In this document: positions 47,991-58,458 of the stretch, one piece after another
Numbering within the stretch: position 1 is the stretch's first letter
Layout of the letters: every line of letters starts with the position of its first letter
NCBI GenBank assembly: GCA_963784575.1
Contig: CAWARU010000001.1
Location: 1 to 64,000 of the forward strand
Direction of reading: 5' to 3'
Source: CAWARU01 sp963784575
GTDB lineage: Bacteria; Pseudomonadota; Gammaproteobacteria; UBA6186; Azoamicaceae
Length of the DNA stretch: 64,000 bases
Notes under the pieces: generated by a model
The model's input: only the letters and a program-made list of their open reading frames with translations
Told to the model about the DNA's origin: nothing
Database searches by the model: none
Program-made: the position numbers and the translations under genes

Positions 47991-50900
47991 TTATATAAAT
48001 TTAATGATATCCTTTTTCTTATTCATATTCTTGCTCATACACTTATGCTTTTTCTTAATAGGCTCAATATGTTCATCATCCTCTGGCAACCCTGTACAGG
48101 GCAAATCTGCTACAATTGATAGACCTAATGGCATAGACGGCATAGAAATATCTTCTAATAGAGCAACAGGGAATGTGCTTGAACCATTTACCGCATCTGA
48201 AAATAAAAGGGCTCCCCTCTTCCGAGGTCTTGCTGCTGGCGGAGGCATGGCTTTGGAATCGAGTTCAGATTGTATCGCTTTACTTTGAACTTGTATGTTG
48301 ACAGTCAACGCCTCTCTTTCCTGTACCATCTCTCTAAAATCGGCGATCATATCCTGAAGCAATGTTATGGTAGAATTCAGAGTGCGAATTTTTGAAATGA
48401 AGTAGGATGGATTGGGTTTTTCTAGGATTTCTAGCAGCTTCTGGTAAACAAAGGAATAATGCTGGATAATGCCTGTACTTGCTATTCCTTCTGGATCTAA
48501 TTTGGTTTTCGAAATTTTCTTGTTACAGTAGACCAAATTGGCATCAAATACATTATTGCCGTGCAAGTCGCGCCTCAACACCATTGTAAAATCGTGCAAC
48601 AGATGGGTCAAAAGCCTTGAAAAGGCGGTGGTTTCAACCTGAACAGGTATATCATCGTTCAAATTGAATTTCATGGCTTTATTCTTTGATGAAGCTTTTA
48701 CTCTTTCATTCTTCTGATTCCTCTGATTTCTTAAATGTTGCTTGAAGCATCCAGGATCCATGAGCATAGTCCTGCCTCTATCATTACAGCTTATAAATTC
48801 GCTGGGAAATTTCGTCAGCAACTCTAGGGCAAAATCAAAAAACTGATGCTTGAAAGCAAAATCAACCAAATTCTCTCCTGAAGCGTTTCGGCTAAAGCGC
48901 AGGAATGGGCCGAATTCCGGATGTTCGATCAGAAAACGAGCGATATCGAGCTTATCTTTTTCAATAGCAAGATACAAGGGATTACAACCTGATTCATGAA
49001 TCCTCCCGAGTAATAGTCGCGATTCAGTGTCAAATTTCAAAATCGTCATTAAGGTCTCGAGGGTATTATCATAAACTGCAAAGTGGGCAGCATTCCATCC
49101 ATCGGCTGTTACTTGGAATAAGAGTTTTTGTGATTTGTCACACTGCAATAAAAGTTGAATGATATCAATCTGCGCATGGCTCGCAGCAGACATTAAGGAG
49201 GTTATACCGTCTTGTAATTCATAGATAATGACAGGATAGTCAGTCATTATAGTTTGAACGGCTACTATATCACCCCGCAGAATTGCTTGAAAAAATGTGT
49301 CTATTAACTCCACAGAAAGAAGAGGGGCATTCTTGGAGGAATCCTCTTTAGCAGTTTTGTTTTTTTGCTGCAGATCTTGCAATCGAGTCAGTTGTTCTTC
49401 AAGCATTAAATTCTCATTCAGCTTATTGAACAATAGTTGGGCTATGTCTTGTAATTCCTGCTGCAGGCTGAGTTGAATATTCTCAAGAGACAAAGTCTTT
49501 TGAACCAAGGGAGCAATGGGAGATGCACTGATTCTTTGAAAAACTTCGGAAAATAAAAGAGATGCTAATTCAACCGAGCCGTGTTCCAGGGCTGCTATAG
49601 TCAGTGGTCGCTCATCTTCCTTGAACTTTCCAATGGTGGCAAACAATACATCCCTATCTTCTTTCAAGAGCTTCCGGAAAACCTCTATATTCAAATCCTG
49701 CCCTTTTTGGAGCTCAGTATAAATTGCCATTTCTATACTATCAGCTTCACTCCGATCTGCAGCCATTCTTGGAATTGCTGCTTCTGACTGCAGTTTTTGG
49801 ATAGCACTACTGTGGGCACTGTGGGCATCTCTGCTCTGAATGTCGCCCTGGATGTCAGTCTTCAGAAGAGTGACACTTTGCAGCATTTTGATTTCATTTT
49901 TAATACTAGCAATCTGTGCTGAAATTTCATGTTCTTCACGCCAAGTTTTTTGTAATTCTGCAACAGAAGCTTCCAAAAAGCGCAATTGTCCTAGTGCTTG
50001 CTGGATGAGGGTATTTTGCACCTCAAAAAGTAATCTCAATTCCTTAAATGCCTTTGATTGAGTGTTTTCAAGAAATTGACATAATCGATCATAAATAAAT
50101 ATTTTGAGCGCATAGTGTTCTTGAAGTTCTGTTTTTGCCGCCAAAGCCATTTTATCAATTTCAAGCTCGGCTTGAAATTCCAGCATCAAGTCAGGTTGAA
50201 ATATAGTATTGATCTTAGATTTATGCAATATCTGCAAGGGATTTTGTGCTAGGCAAAGTTTCCCGATTTTAATGCAGAGTTCTGATTTCTGTTTTGATCC
50301 TTCAATATTTAAGGCAGTCACGAGCGTAGTGGTCGCTTCTGAATCAGGCAACAGGAGCATGGTTCGAACCTCGTTTTCCCGCTCTAATAAATAGTCCAGA
50401 ACCTCCTTATTTCCCGTTTCAAGAGCAAGTCGTAATAATCCTCCCTGTTCTTTTTTTACAAGACTCATGTATCTTCTTTCTTTAGGATGTTCCAAAAGAT
50501 ACTTTAATATCTTTACTTGACCAATTCGCGCAGCACGATCGACAATATGCGCAATACTCTGCCCTAGAACCTGGTAGGAATCATCATCTTCTTGCAAAAG
50601 AAGCTTTACCATATTGAGATTGTCCAGTAGTATCGCAACATCAATCGCTCTATACCCATCCTTATCACATTTGAATATTAGGTTTTGCGGCTTGGTTCTT
50701 TTTCTATTAGCCTCCTCTATCAAAAGCAAAGCTGCTGAGTGAATAGTGTTTTTTGCTACCGCAAAAATTAAACAGGTTTTTCCATTCTCATCGTAAGCAT
50801 CCAATAAATCAGGATATTCAGCGAGTAATTTTGACATTTCACCGAGCTTCTTATCGGCTATCGCCCTTAAGAATTTGACAACAGCTTCGGGATCTATAGA

Positions 50901-51578
50901 TTTGGAATGAAAGACTGGAATGTCATCGAACTCTCGAGACAAGTCCATGCAATCTTTGCCAGATCTGCACTCACGTTTCTTTCTGTCAAGTTCTTTTTTA
51001 GCTTGAAGTAAAGCTTTAAGTTCTTGTTCTAGATTTGATTTTTCTTTATGACTGTTCTGATTTTTTTCTCGAAGCTCTGTAACTTTTGCTTTTTTCTCTT
51101 TAATTTCTTTGTCTAGGGCGGCAAGATAGGCTCTCAGACTTGAACAATTGATCGCAATATTTCGCGTTTCTTCAAAAAATGCGTCGTCCTCTCTTTCTGA
51201 TTTTTCAGCCAAATTAAGTAGGGTGTCTAGGATTAGACAATCGTAATGTTTTGCAATGGCAGTTTTAGATTGGATATTGGATTGCTCTATATGTTGAATG
51301 ACTTCTTTATAGACAGTCCATTGACCTGATTTTAGAGCAAGTAACAATGCATGTCGGATGGATGCCGGATTGCTGAGATCAAATCCAATGCCAGTGATTT
51401 CCTTCGCGTGATCGCCATCCTGGGTGCCATCCTGAGTGCCATTAGAACCATTCGAATGAAGCATCCATTGATCGTCATCGAATGGAAGTGTGAATCCATC
51501 GGAGTCGTGGTCCAGATCAAGCTGCCCATCTTGCTCTGAGATCGGTGAAAAAAGAAAATCTGCTGCGTTTTTAGACAT
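47991..51578 (-). CDS. Ankyrin-repeat and coiled-coil protein with basic C terminus
   Basis: The protein has 1195 residues from ATG 51578 (MSKNAADFLFSP). A GTG twelve bases upstream is also in frame, but AAGAG is better placed for the ATG. Residues ~120-195 are a strong coiled coil (KEIKEKKAKVTELREKNQNS). Ankyrin units follow (GKTCLIFAVAKNTIHSAALL, GYRAIDVAILLDNLNMVKLL) and return after ~770 (GITSLMSAASHAQIDIIQLL, GWNAAHFAVYDN). A second coiled region lies between. The C terminus has basic clusters RPRKRG and PIKKKHK that could act as nuclear localisation signals in a host cell, and ends KKKDIIKFI, the shared tail. An effector role is inferred. Confidence 0.85.
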   Translation of the reverse strand: MSKNAADFLFSPISEQDGQLDLDHDSDGFTLPFDDDQWMLHSNGSNGTQDGTQDGDHAKEITGIGFDLSNPASIRHALLLALKSGQWTVYKEVIQHIEQSNIQSKTAIAKHYDCLILDTLLNLAEKSEREDDAFFEETRNIAINCSSLRAYLAALDKEIKEKKAKVTELREKNQNSHKEKSNLEQELKALLQAKKELDRKKRECRSGKDCMDLSREFDDIPVFHSKSIDPEAVVKFLRAIADKKLGEMSKLLAEYPDLLDAYDENGKTCLIFAVAKNTIHSAALLLIEEANRKRTKPQNLIFKCDKDGYRAIDVAILLDNLNMVKLLLQEDDDSYQVLGQSIAHIVDRAARIGQVKILKYLLEHPKERRYMSLVKKEQGGLLRLALETGNKEVLDYLLERENEVRTMLLLPDSEATTTLVTALNIEGSKQKSELCIKIGKLCLAQNPLQILHKSKINTIFQPDLMLEFQAELEIDKMALAAKTELQEHYALKIFIYDRLCQFLENTQSKAFKELRLLFEVQNTLIQQALGQLRFLEASVAELQKTWREEHEISAQIASIKNEIKMLQSVTLLKTDIQGDIQSRDAHSAHSSAIQKLQSEAAIPRMAADRSEADSIEMAIYTELQKGQDLNIEVFRKLLKEDRDVLFATIGKFKEDERPLTIAALEHGSVELASLLFSEVFQRISASPIAPLVQKTLSLENIQLSLQQELQDIAQLLFNKLNENLMLEEQLTRLQDLQQKNKTAKEDSSKNAPLLSVELIDTFFQAILRGDIVAVQTIMTDYPVIIYELQDGITSLMSAASHAQIDIIQLLLQCDKSQKLLFQVTADGWNAAHFAVYDNTLETLMTILKFDTESRLLLGRIHESGCNPLYLAIEKDKLDIARFLIEHPEFGPFLRFSRNASGENLVDFAFKHQFFDFALELLTKFPSEFISCNDRGRTMLMDPGCFKQHLRNQRNQKNERVKASSKNKAMKFNLNDDIPVQVETTAFSRLLTHLLHDFTMVLRRDLHGNNVFDANLVYCNKKISKTKLDPEGIASTGIIQHYSFVYQKLLEILEKPNPSYFISKIRTLNSTITLLQDMIADFREMVQEREALTVNIQVQSKAIQSELDSKAMPPPAARPRKRGALLFSDAVNGSSTFPVALLEDISMPSMPLGLSIVADLPCTGLPEDDEHIEPIKKKHKCMSKNMNKKKDIIKFI

Positions 51579-51659
51579 GATTTTGATCACTCTTATATGT
51601 AAGTTAATTATCTAATCTAATAATTATCAAATTTAATTTAAATAATAATAACATAAATA

Positions 51660-51700
51660 CTATGATTATTGCGAGGCCAGGCGAGATTGCTAAAAGATGG
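51660..51700. repeat. Possible remnant of dispersed ATTGCGAG-type repeat
   Basis: ATTGCGAGGCCAGGCGAGATTGC between two leftward genes resembles an eroded arm of the palindromic element seen intact at 59270-59361. It is too short and diverged to be certain. Confidence 0.3.
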
Positions 51701-51725
51701 GCGTTCGTGGAAAGAGCTTCCGCGA

Positions 51726-53183
51726 TTACAAGATCACACAGCAGCGCTTGCTGGTATCTGAAATCCGCTGCCGAACTCTTTCAACATCAAGCACTGGATT
51801 CCATTCATCTGGTTCATATTCGAAGTCAGGATCAAGTGGGATGCTATTAAGTATCTCGGATGCCTTTTTCAAATCTTTTGCAACTCCAATGCCATCAATA
51901 TACATTTCCGCTAAAGCAATTTGTGCTTTATCCAAACCCAATGCGGCTGCCGACCGGCACCATTGAAACGCCTGACCCTTATCGATTAGTACCCCCCTGC
52001 CATCCCGAAAGGCAAAAGCGAGCTCTAATTGTGCCTCCGCATGATTTAGTTCTGCCGCATTGCTAAACCAATTATTTGCCTCATCATCATCTTGTTTTGT
52101 ACCACTGCCTTGCTTATAAGCTAACCCCAATTCAAACTGGCCTTCTGGCAATCTGTGCAACGCTGCTTTTTTAAAAGAAACAAAGGCTGCATTCAGATCT
52201 TTTGGAACTCCGCCTTTGCCAAGTTTTAACAAAATTCCAAGACAATAATGTGCTTTGCCCAACCCCTGATCCGCCGCATTTTTAAACCATTCTGCTGCCA
52301 GTTTCAAGTCTTTCGCTACACCCTTACCCTGCGTATAACAGATTCCAATTGCCCATTGCGCTTCTCTGTCATGTGACTCTATTGCAATTTTCAAGGTTTC
52401 TTCAAAATAGTGTTTGCCAAATTCTGCCAAGACTTTTTCATCCAGGTTTTCCGAGACTACTGACCCGAGACAGTAAATTTGACCTAGCATTTTCCGGGCC
52501 TTTTCTTTTTCAGCCTCATATTTATCTGTTTCAGCGAGTACCACATTTTCAAACCAATCAACAGCATCATCTATATTTGCATCTATTCCGACACCATTCA
52601 AAAAACCAAATGCCACTTCAAGTTGCGATTCAATATCACCTTGCGTTGCAGCCATATAGAACCAATAAAAGGCCCGCTTCTCATCTTTGAGCTTCTCTAG
52701 ATATTTGCGAGCCAGCGCTTTTTGGGCAGTTACTAATCCTTTTAAAGCAGCTTTTCGAAGCCAGGCTGCCGAGAGTATATCTGCTTTACTCTGATTGAGA
52801 GTAATATCAAATCTCTTTTTTAATTGCTCTACGTCTTCATATATTTTAGCTAATGCCATTTGAGAGGTGGATACCCCTTTTATTGCAGTTGTTTGAGCTT
52901 CTTGGAGATCCAAGTGTTCTTTATGACAACAGTTTGGACAAATAAGCGGTGGATTGTCAGGTAATTTTGGATCATTTCTTAATTTTAAGGCATTTCTTTC
53001 TGGGGCTTGCCAAAGTACATTTTGTGCACCTGCTGGTGGTTTATCTTCTATACTCTCTGGTTCTTCTGATGGACTCTGTGGCACTTCTAATGTACTCTGT
53101 CGATTTTCTACTTTTCTCTTTTGTTCTTTATCTTTCTGTTCCTTTTTTGCCTTTGGCCTCACTTCGACTGTTACGGTTGCCAT
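51726..53183 (-). CDS. Sel1-repeat protein with C-terminal CaaX box
   Basis: The protein has 485 residues; GGAG lies shortly before the ATG. After a charged, disordered 80-residue start (VEVRPKAKKEQKDKEQKRKV) comes a small Cys/His cluster (PPLICPNCCHKEHL). About eight Sel1 (TPR-like) repeats follow, such as AQWAIGICYTQGKGVAKDLK, AHYCLGILLKLGKGG and AQIALAEMYIDGIGVAKDLK. Sel1 repeats mediate protein contacts and occur in Legionella effectors (LpnE, EnhC). The last residues are SKRCCVIL: Cys-Val-Ile-Leu is a CaaX box whose final Leu favours geranylgeranylation in eukaryotes, with a second Cys and basic residues before it. Bacteria lack this modification, so host prenylation and membrane anchoring after delivery are inferred. 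This replaces the K-F-S-type tail of other proteins here. Confidence 0.88.
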   Translation of the reverse strand: MATVTVEVRPKAKKEQKDKEQKRKVENRQSTLEVPQSPSEEPESIEDKPPAGAQNVLWQAPERNALKLRNDPKLPDNPPLICPNCCHKEHLDLQEAQTTAIKGVSTSQMALAKIYEDVEQLKKRFDITLNQSKADILSAAWLRKAALKGLVTAQKALARKYLEKLKDEKRAFYWFYMAATQGDIESQLEVAFGFLNGVGIDANIDDAVDWFENVVLAETDKYEAEKEKARKMLGQIYCLGSVVSENLDEKVLAEFGKHYFEETLKIAIESHDREAQWAIGICYTQGKGVAKDLKLAAEWFKNAADQGLGKAHYCLGILLKLGKGGVPKDLNAAFVSFKKAALHRLPEGQFELGLAYKQGSGTKQDDDEANNWFSNAAELNHAEAQLELAFAFRDGRGVLIDKGQAFQWCRSAAALGLDKAQIALAEMYIDGIGVAKDLKKASEILNSIPLDPDFEYEPDEWNPVLDVERVRQRISDTSKRCCVIL

Positions 53184-53220
53184 AACTCCAAACTCCTTTT
53201 CCCTACTCCCTACATCCTAC

Positions 53221-53241
53221 TTCTCACTTCTCACTTCTCAC
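53221..53241. repeat. Three tandem TTCTCAC heptamers upstream of the Sel1 gene
   Basis: TTCTCAC is repeated three times without a break, 38 bases before the start codon of the leftward Sel1-repeat gene, within its leader or promoter. A heptamer array of this kind can vary in copy number by slippage. Confidence 0.75.
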
Positions 53242-53445
53242 TTTTCTAATTCTAACCGTTAGTGTACACTGATTAGAATGAAGTAGAAAATCCAAAGATA
53301 ATAAAGTATTCTCCAAAAAAATTAGTTAGGAACCTTGTTTTATATAAAAATAATTGACAATGGTTTTTAGTTAAATTACTATTCCTCTATTCAAAATTTT
53401 TTCCTATTAAAATCCAATTTTTTTATTTGAATTCGGAGACTCATT

Positions 53446-56400
53446 ATGACTCAGAAACAATTTCTTCAAGCAGTAAAGACAGGGAACTTAAAAGCCATAG
53501 CCGAATTCCTTAAAAAAAATGGTAAAACCAAAGTCAAAAACTATCTCTATATTTATAAAGATGAATACGGTCAATCCCCTCTTCACATTGCGGTGATAAA
53601 TGATAAAATTGCTGTACTAAAAGAATTGCTAAAAATAGGAGCCAATCCTGCCATCAAAAATAAAGATGATCTCACAGCAATTCAACTCGCGACCATTTCG
53701 GGAAGTATAGAGGCATTCAGCATCCTGTATAAAACTGGCATTCTGCTTTCAGATTGCGATAAAGATGGTAATAGTCTATTCCTGCTTGCTGCTAAAAATG
53801 ATAAATGGAACATCGTTAAATTTCTGATCTCAAACTTTTGTGCAAAATTAGAGATAAAATTGGAACAAAGACCAGGGGCCACATCAGATTTAAAAATAGA
53901 TCCTAGGTTACAGGCAAAATTACTAGAATCCAACAAGAAAAATATCACCTTTCTGCATTATGTTGCAAAATCAGGGAAAAATGAGATACTCACTTACCTG
54001 CTCGACGAATTGAATATGCCACTTTCTCAAACGACTCCCATGGGTAATACAATGTTACACCTGGCGGTTGCAGCGGATAAATTCTCTATGGTCTATGAGC
54101 TGGTTAAAAGAGGCGCGGATCTCAATTCAAGAAATAAGCAAAAGCAAGAACCAAGAGATCTTTGCCAAAGAACCCATGACTTTCCAAATTCGGAACAAAT
54201 CATTAATCTTTTAAACAGTGCGAAGCTAAACAAGATCATAGGATTACCAGCGATACCAGCAACAAAAGTCGAACAAAAAAAATCTGTAGAACAACCCGGA
54301 ATCACGAAATTAAAAGATGAACAATCGCTCGCAGCAATAAAAGCCGCAGAGATTAAATTGAAAGAGGAAACGAGAGTAGAAAATCTCAAATTGCTAGAAG
54401 AAAGAAGGCTTGCAGAACAAAAAATATTAGAGGAAAAAAGATTAGCTGAACAAAAACTTCGAGAAGAAAATAGGCTTAAAGAACAGAGATTAGCAGAACA
54501 AAGAGCAATAGCTGAAAAAGAACGTGCCGAAAAACGCAAAGAAGAGAATGTCAAGGCTGCTTTAAAAGGTCAGGCTACCATTGAGACCTTTGAAGAGTTG
54601 ATGCTGGTTTTAAAATCTTCAGAATTAGTGAGTAGTGATTTCAGGATTTCATTTTGGACTACTATCAAAATGCAAGGTTTCATGAATAGTCCAATCAAAT
54701 TACTCAAAAAGATAAATTGGTGGCAGGAGGCAGATCCAAGCTTTTTATTACCACATTTAAAAGAACTTTTCTTATTCCTGGCTGAAAAAGAAGCTATGGT
54801 GGATATTATTCAAGTTGTTAAACTCATAAAGAAATCACAAATGATGAAATTTCTTGAACAACAAGATCTTCCGTTCATTCAAAAATGTGCAGGCATATTA
54901 TTGATAGCCGATCTCTGCTATGAGATCAGAGGTGAATATGAATTTCGAGAAGCTCCAATTAGAAAATTTGTGCTTGGCAAAATACCATTTCCGAACGAAA
55001 ATCTATTTCTATTGACAACCTTACAAAGAAGTAATTTCTTGTCTGGAAATGATTACAGCGATCAAATACCAGTTTTTGAGGATTACCTAGACCATGGCTT
55101 TAATCTAAACATTATTGGCCAAAAACAAGAAAGCTTTCTGGCAAATCTATTCAGAAATAAAGCCAAAATTTCTGTGATCAAAAAGTATCTCGAAAATGGC
55201 GCAAACCCTTTGATTCTGGCTTTGCATAAGTATTTTTTTACGGGAGAACAAGTGGTCTCGCTTTTTGATATTCTAATTGACGTAAATAGACATGGTTCAG
55301 AGGTTCCAATGGAACACTTCGAGTTATTACGAGATTATGGTGTCGGATTGATTCGACCAGAGCTGAGATTTAAAAGCCGTCAGACTGAAGAGATCCAAAA
55401 AATGATAAAGCCAGAGTGGGAAGCAGAAACGGGTCTCGATAAAAAAGCGCTGGCGGAAAAATTTTTAGAGTCTGAGATAATACTAACAGGCCTCCGAAAA
55501 TCGGATGGTAAACCATTCTGGATATTTACCATAGCGGAACTTTGTAAAATATTATTGGATGAAAATAGTGAAATAACCATCCCAAATGTCGAACATATTG
55601 CCAAAAGTGTTGCAATGGTGCCAGCAAAAGATTTGGCGCCTCTCATCCAGGAAGTTTTTGCAAAGAGTGATCTAGTACAGAAAATAAAATCACTTAAGGA
55701 AGAAGTCTTGCAAGAAAATGCCATAAAGGCCGCTATCTTCAATCGATATCTTCAGGAATTCCTTGAGAAGAATTTCGAATGTGACGCTTCCGTATCTCGA
55801 ATTTTTGAATTTCGAAGGTGGGGCATAAAAGATGCATTTGCAACAGTTTTGATGCGGGGATTAAAGGATACAAACACCAGATCAGTATTGACACTTTTTC
55901 CAGACTGGATGCGTTTTCATTGCAGTGAAATCCTGTGCCATTTGGCTAAAGTCAATGCCGAAAAAGACTTCATCGATATTATTTTAAAGGCAAACCAATT
56001 ACTTTTTACGACCATAGATGATTTTATTATCTTTCTCAAAGGCAAAGACGCAAGCTTCTTTGAAGTCTGCGGTAAACTATTGATGTTCAGCAGCATCGCA
56101 ATGAATGCTCCAAAATTATTTTCTTATCTATTGAACGAAAAGAAGCTATCTCCTCTGGTTACTCTCAGCAATGGAGATTCACTGTTACACCATATTGCCC
56201 ATATCATTGTCAATATTCTACAACTCAAAAATCATGCCAAACCAGAAGAAACAGAACAAAATATGTCTGCCATTGAATTGATTTTGAAAGAACTGATGAA
56301 ACATCCAATTGATATTGATCATAAAAACAACAAGGGTGAAACTGCAATTGCGTATTGTCATGTCCCAAAACTGCTTGAATTTGGCGCTAATCCCCTAAAA

Positions 56401-58458
56401 CCTTATGTATACCCAGCCCAAGATGTCTGGGGAAGAGGGGGCAATACTGGGATACCTGACACTGCTTCCTGGTATAAAAAAGTGCTATCACAGTTTTGCG
56501 AATACGGCGGAGGTTTATTGCGTCCAGCCTATCGGCCACTTGCCAATGTCCGTGGTTCAACTATCGATTCCAATTCATGGGGAGGCCAGGCATTATATTT
56601 TCTGGATATTCATAATAAAAGATCTAAATTCAAGAAAACAGAATTTGAAACTTCAATGATTTGCATCAAAGAACTTTCACTATTGAAAGAATATGCTAAT
56701 GCAAAAATAATGACTGTTGCGAAGCTAAAGAATAGTGACGAATTATTACTTGAAAGCCAATATGTGTCATTTTATGATATCTATCATCGTGAAGTGCAAA
56801 ATCTTGTTGCAAAACATTACCAGTCCTATGCTGAAAATAATCACGAATATAATAGCGACTTGCATCAGAAGATTTTCTGTAACGATTCTTTATTCTGGAT
56901 TTTTGATTATGAGGGCCTCCGAAATTTGATGTATGGGAAAATGCCAAGCCTTTATATGCCGCATTTGGAATTGATTCGTAGGCATATTCGAAATGCTGAT
57001 CCAGGTGTTGTAGATCCAACCGCTGAAACCATTCTCCTATATGATAAAGCATTTTATGAACAGCTTATCGTTATATTGAATGAACTATTTCCCCTTGCTT
57101 CATCTTCACCTCTTAATTTGTCGTCATTAGTATGGTCATACATGGCTGACCATATCCCAACAGGAAATTTTGTTCAAGAAACATTAGACTACAGAGCAAC
57201 AACTGAAGCTCAGGCCCTCACTTCTGGTTCTGCAACAAGCACTGCTGGTGCACTCTCTACAACCTCTACAACATCAACAAGCTCCATTGAAAAGCTTCAC
57301 GTCGAGAAAAGAATACTGGATGATTCGATTATCCAAAAATTTACAAAATTACCCAGTGGCTGTGATCTTATCGGCGGAAATGTTGAAAAATTTATTGACT
57401 TTATCATCAATCCTCATAATTATGAAAAAATACCGAGCTTACAAATTCAAATCCCGGGCTTTCTATGCAATATAGAGTATACAAATACCTTAACTTCAGT
57501 ATCAGGTTCGATTGTTCATGGCGTGACTTCAGTAGTAACAAAATCCTATGATGTGAGAAATGCTTGTATTCTATTACAATTTTATAGCATGACAAAAGCT
57601 TCCGAACCTAAAAAACCAGAGCTAGAAAATACAATTCAATTCCCTACTCTAAACACGGCACTCTATAACGAAATTTTATATAAAAATAGCTGGATGGATG
57701 CTGCATGCAGTGATGCTATTTGGGTAAGCAGTGGGGATCTCTATGAACGCCTAAAAGAAGGAACTGCAATTAAATCTCTGACACTCGAAATTGGAAAACT
57801 CACCCCCTTTTGGTGGGAAAAGTTTTTGCCAGAGCTCGTAAGACTTAATATTGCTAATCAGGAATTTGTAAATTATCTTAGTGACTTGATAAAAACCGTG
57901 AAAGGAACCAAGAAAATATCAAGCCAGGAAAAACAACTGGAGGACGAAATTTTAGCAGATCTTCAAAATAAAGATCTTGATGTAAATGCCCTTGCCGAAA
58001 AGCTTGCAAGCAGCATCAGAAATTCAGCCATTGCAGGATTCCAAAAGCAACGCTTTGAAAAAGTCTATTTAAGAGGTCGTGGGGACTACCCTTCCATAAC
58101 ACATCGCATCTCCAAAGATAAGATGCCTTTTATCGAATCGACCACGCTCCTCAAAGCCATTGATGCACTGCAACAGGAGCCCAGCCGATTACTTGCTGTG
58201 ACTCAAAAGCTATTGACGCATCTTGAAATCAAAGAATATGCAGAAGAGTCTACACTTATTAATTTGGCTCGAGAACAAATCATTCACACTGTTAGCAATG
58301 CCACCATGCAATCAAAATACCTGTCTGAAAAATTATTTGCTTTGGAGTTTGTTATCACAGAATTTTTCAAATATATTGATAGATCAACAGATTCTCATGA
58401 TAGACAGCGATCACCCCAGCCTGCAGGAGGTTCGGGAAAGAAATACCAAGTTCCATGA
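53446..58458 (+). CDS. Ankyrin / coiled-coil giant protein, 3' end probably frameshifted
   Basis: The protein has 1670 residues; GGAG precedes the ATG. Residues 1-260 hold ankyrin repeats (YGQSPLHIAVINDKIAVLKE, GNSLFLLAAKNDKWNIVKFL, GNTMLHLAVAADKFSMVYEL). Residues ~290-370 form a highly charged coiled coil built on LAEQ/EEK/RLAE heptads. The remainder is long, helical and unrecognised, with scattered ankyrin-like units (GETAIAYCHVPKLLEFGANP). The last ~25 residues (RSTDSHDRQRSPQPAGGSGK) look out of frame. A +1 shift near 58377-58396 would join it to the downstream frame, which ends in the shared tail NKFS, giving about 1930 residues. It is divergent from the Sel1-CaaX gene across 262 bases. 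An effector role is inferred. Confidence 0.88.
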   Translation: MTQKQFLQAVKTGNLKAIAEFLKKNGKTKVKNYLYIYKDEYGQSPLHIAVINDKIAVLKELLKIGANPAIKNKDDLTAIQLATISGSIEAFSILYKTGILLSDCDKDGNSLFLLAAKNDKWNIVKFLISNFCAKLEIKLEQRPGATSDLKIDPRLQAKLLESNKKNITFLHYVAKSGKNEILTYLLDELNMPLSQTTPMGNTMLHLAVAADKFSMVYELVKRGADLNSRNKQKQEPRDLCQRTHDFPNSEQIINLLNSAKLNKIIGLPAIPATKVEQKKSVEQPGITKLKDEQSLAAIKAAEIKLKEETRVENLKLLEERRLAEQKILEEKRLAEQKLREENRLKEQRLAEQRAIAEKERAEKRKEENVKAALKGQATIETFEELMLVLKSSELVSSDFRISFWTTIKMQGFMNSPIKLLKKINWWQEADPSFLLPHLKELFLFLAEKEAMVDIIQVVKLIKKSQMMKFLEQQDLPFIQKCAGILLIADLCYEIRGEYEFREAPIRKFVLGKIPFPNENLFLLTTLQRSNFLSGNDYSDQIPVFEDYLDHGFNLNIIGQKQESFLANLFRNKAKISVIKKYLENGANPLILALHKYFFTGEQVVSLFDILIDVNRHGSEVPMEHFELLRDYGVGLIRPELRFKSRQTEEIQKMIKPEWEAETGLDKKALAEKFLESEIILTGLRKSDGKPFWIFTIAELCKILLDENSEITIPNVEHIAKSVAMVPAKDLAPLIQEVFAKSDLVQKIKSLKEEVLQENAIKAAIFNRYLQEFLEKNFECDASVSRIFEFRRWGIKDAFATVLMRGLKDTNTRSVLTLFPDWMRFHCSEILCHLAKVNAEKDFIDIILKANQLLFTTIDDFIIFLKGKDASFFEVCGKLLMFSSIAMNAPKLFSYLLNEKKLSPLVTLSNGDSLLHHIAHIIVNILQLKNHAKPEETEQNMSAIELILKELMKHPIDIDHKNNKGETAIAYCHVPKLLEFGANPLKPYVYPAQDVWGRGGNTGIPDTASWYKKVLSQFCEYGGGLLRPAYRPLANVRGSTIDSNSWGGQALYFLDIHNKRSKFKKTEFETSMICIKELSLLKEYANAKIMTVAKLKNSDELLLESQYVSFYDIYHREVQNLVAKHYQSYAENNHEYNSDLHQKIFCNDSLFWIFDYEGLRNLMYGKMPSLYMPHLELIRRHIRNADPGVVDPTAETILLYDKAFYEQLIVILNELFPLASSSPLNLSSLVWSYMADHIPTGNFVQETLDYRATTEAQALTSGSATSTAGALSTTSTTSTSSIEKLHVEKRILDDSIIQKFTKLPSGCDLIGGNVEKFIDFIINPHNYEKIPSLQIQIPGFLCNIEYTNTLTSVSGSIVHGVTSVVTKSYDVRNACILLQFYSMTKASEPKKPELENTIQFPTLNTALYNEILYKNSWMDAACSDAIWVSSGDLYERLKEGTAIKSLTLEIGKLTPFWWEKFLPELVRLNIANQEFVNYLSDLIKTVKGTKKISSQEKQLEDEILADLQNKDLDVNALAEKLASSIRNSAIAGFQKQRFEKVYLRGRGDYPSITHRISKDKMPFIESTTLLKAIDALQQEPSRLLAVTQKLLTHLEIKEYAEESTLINLAREQIIHTVSNATMQSKYLSEKLFALEFVITEFFKYIDRSTDSHDRQRSPQPAGGSGKKYQVP

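Noticed and set aside
58223..58396. Earlier start for the small gene overlapping the ankyrin giant
   Set aside because: Residues before 58397 read as shadow of the well-supported upstream frame.
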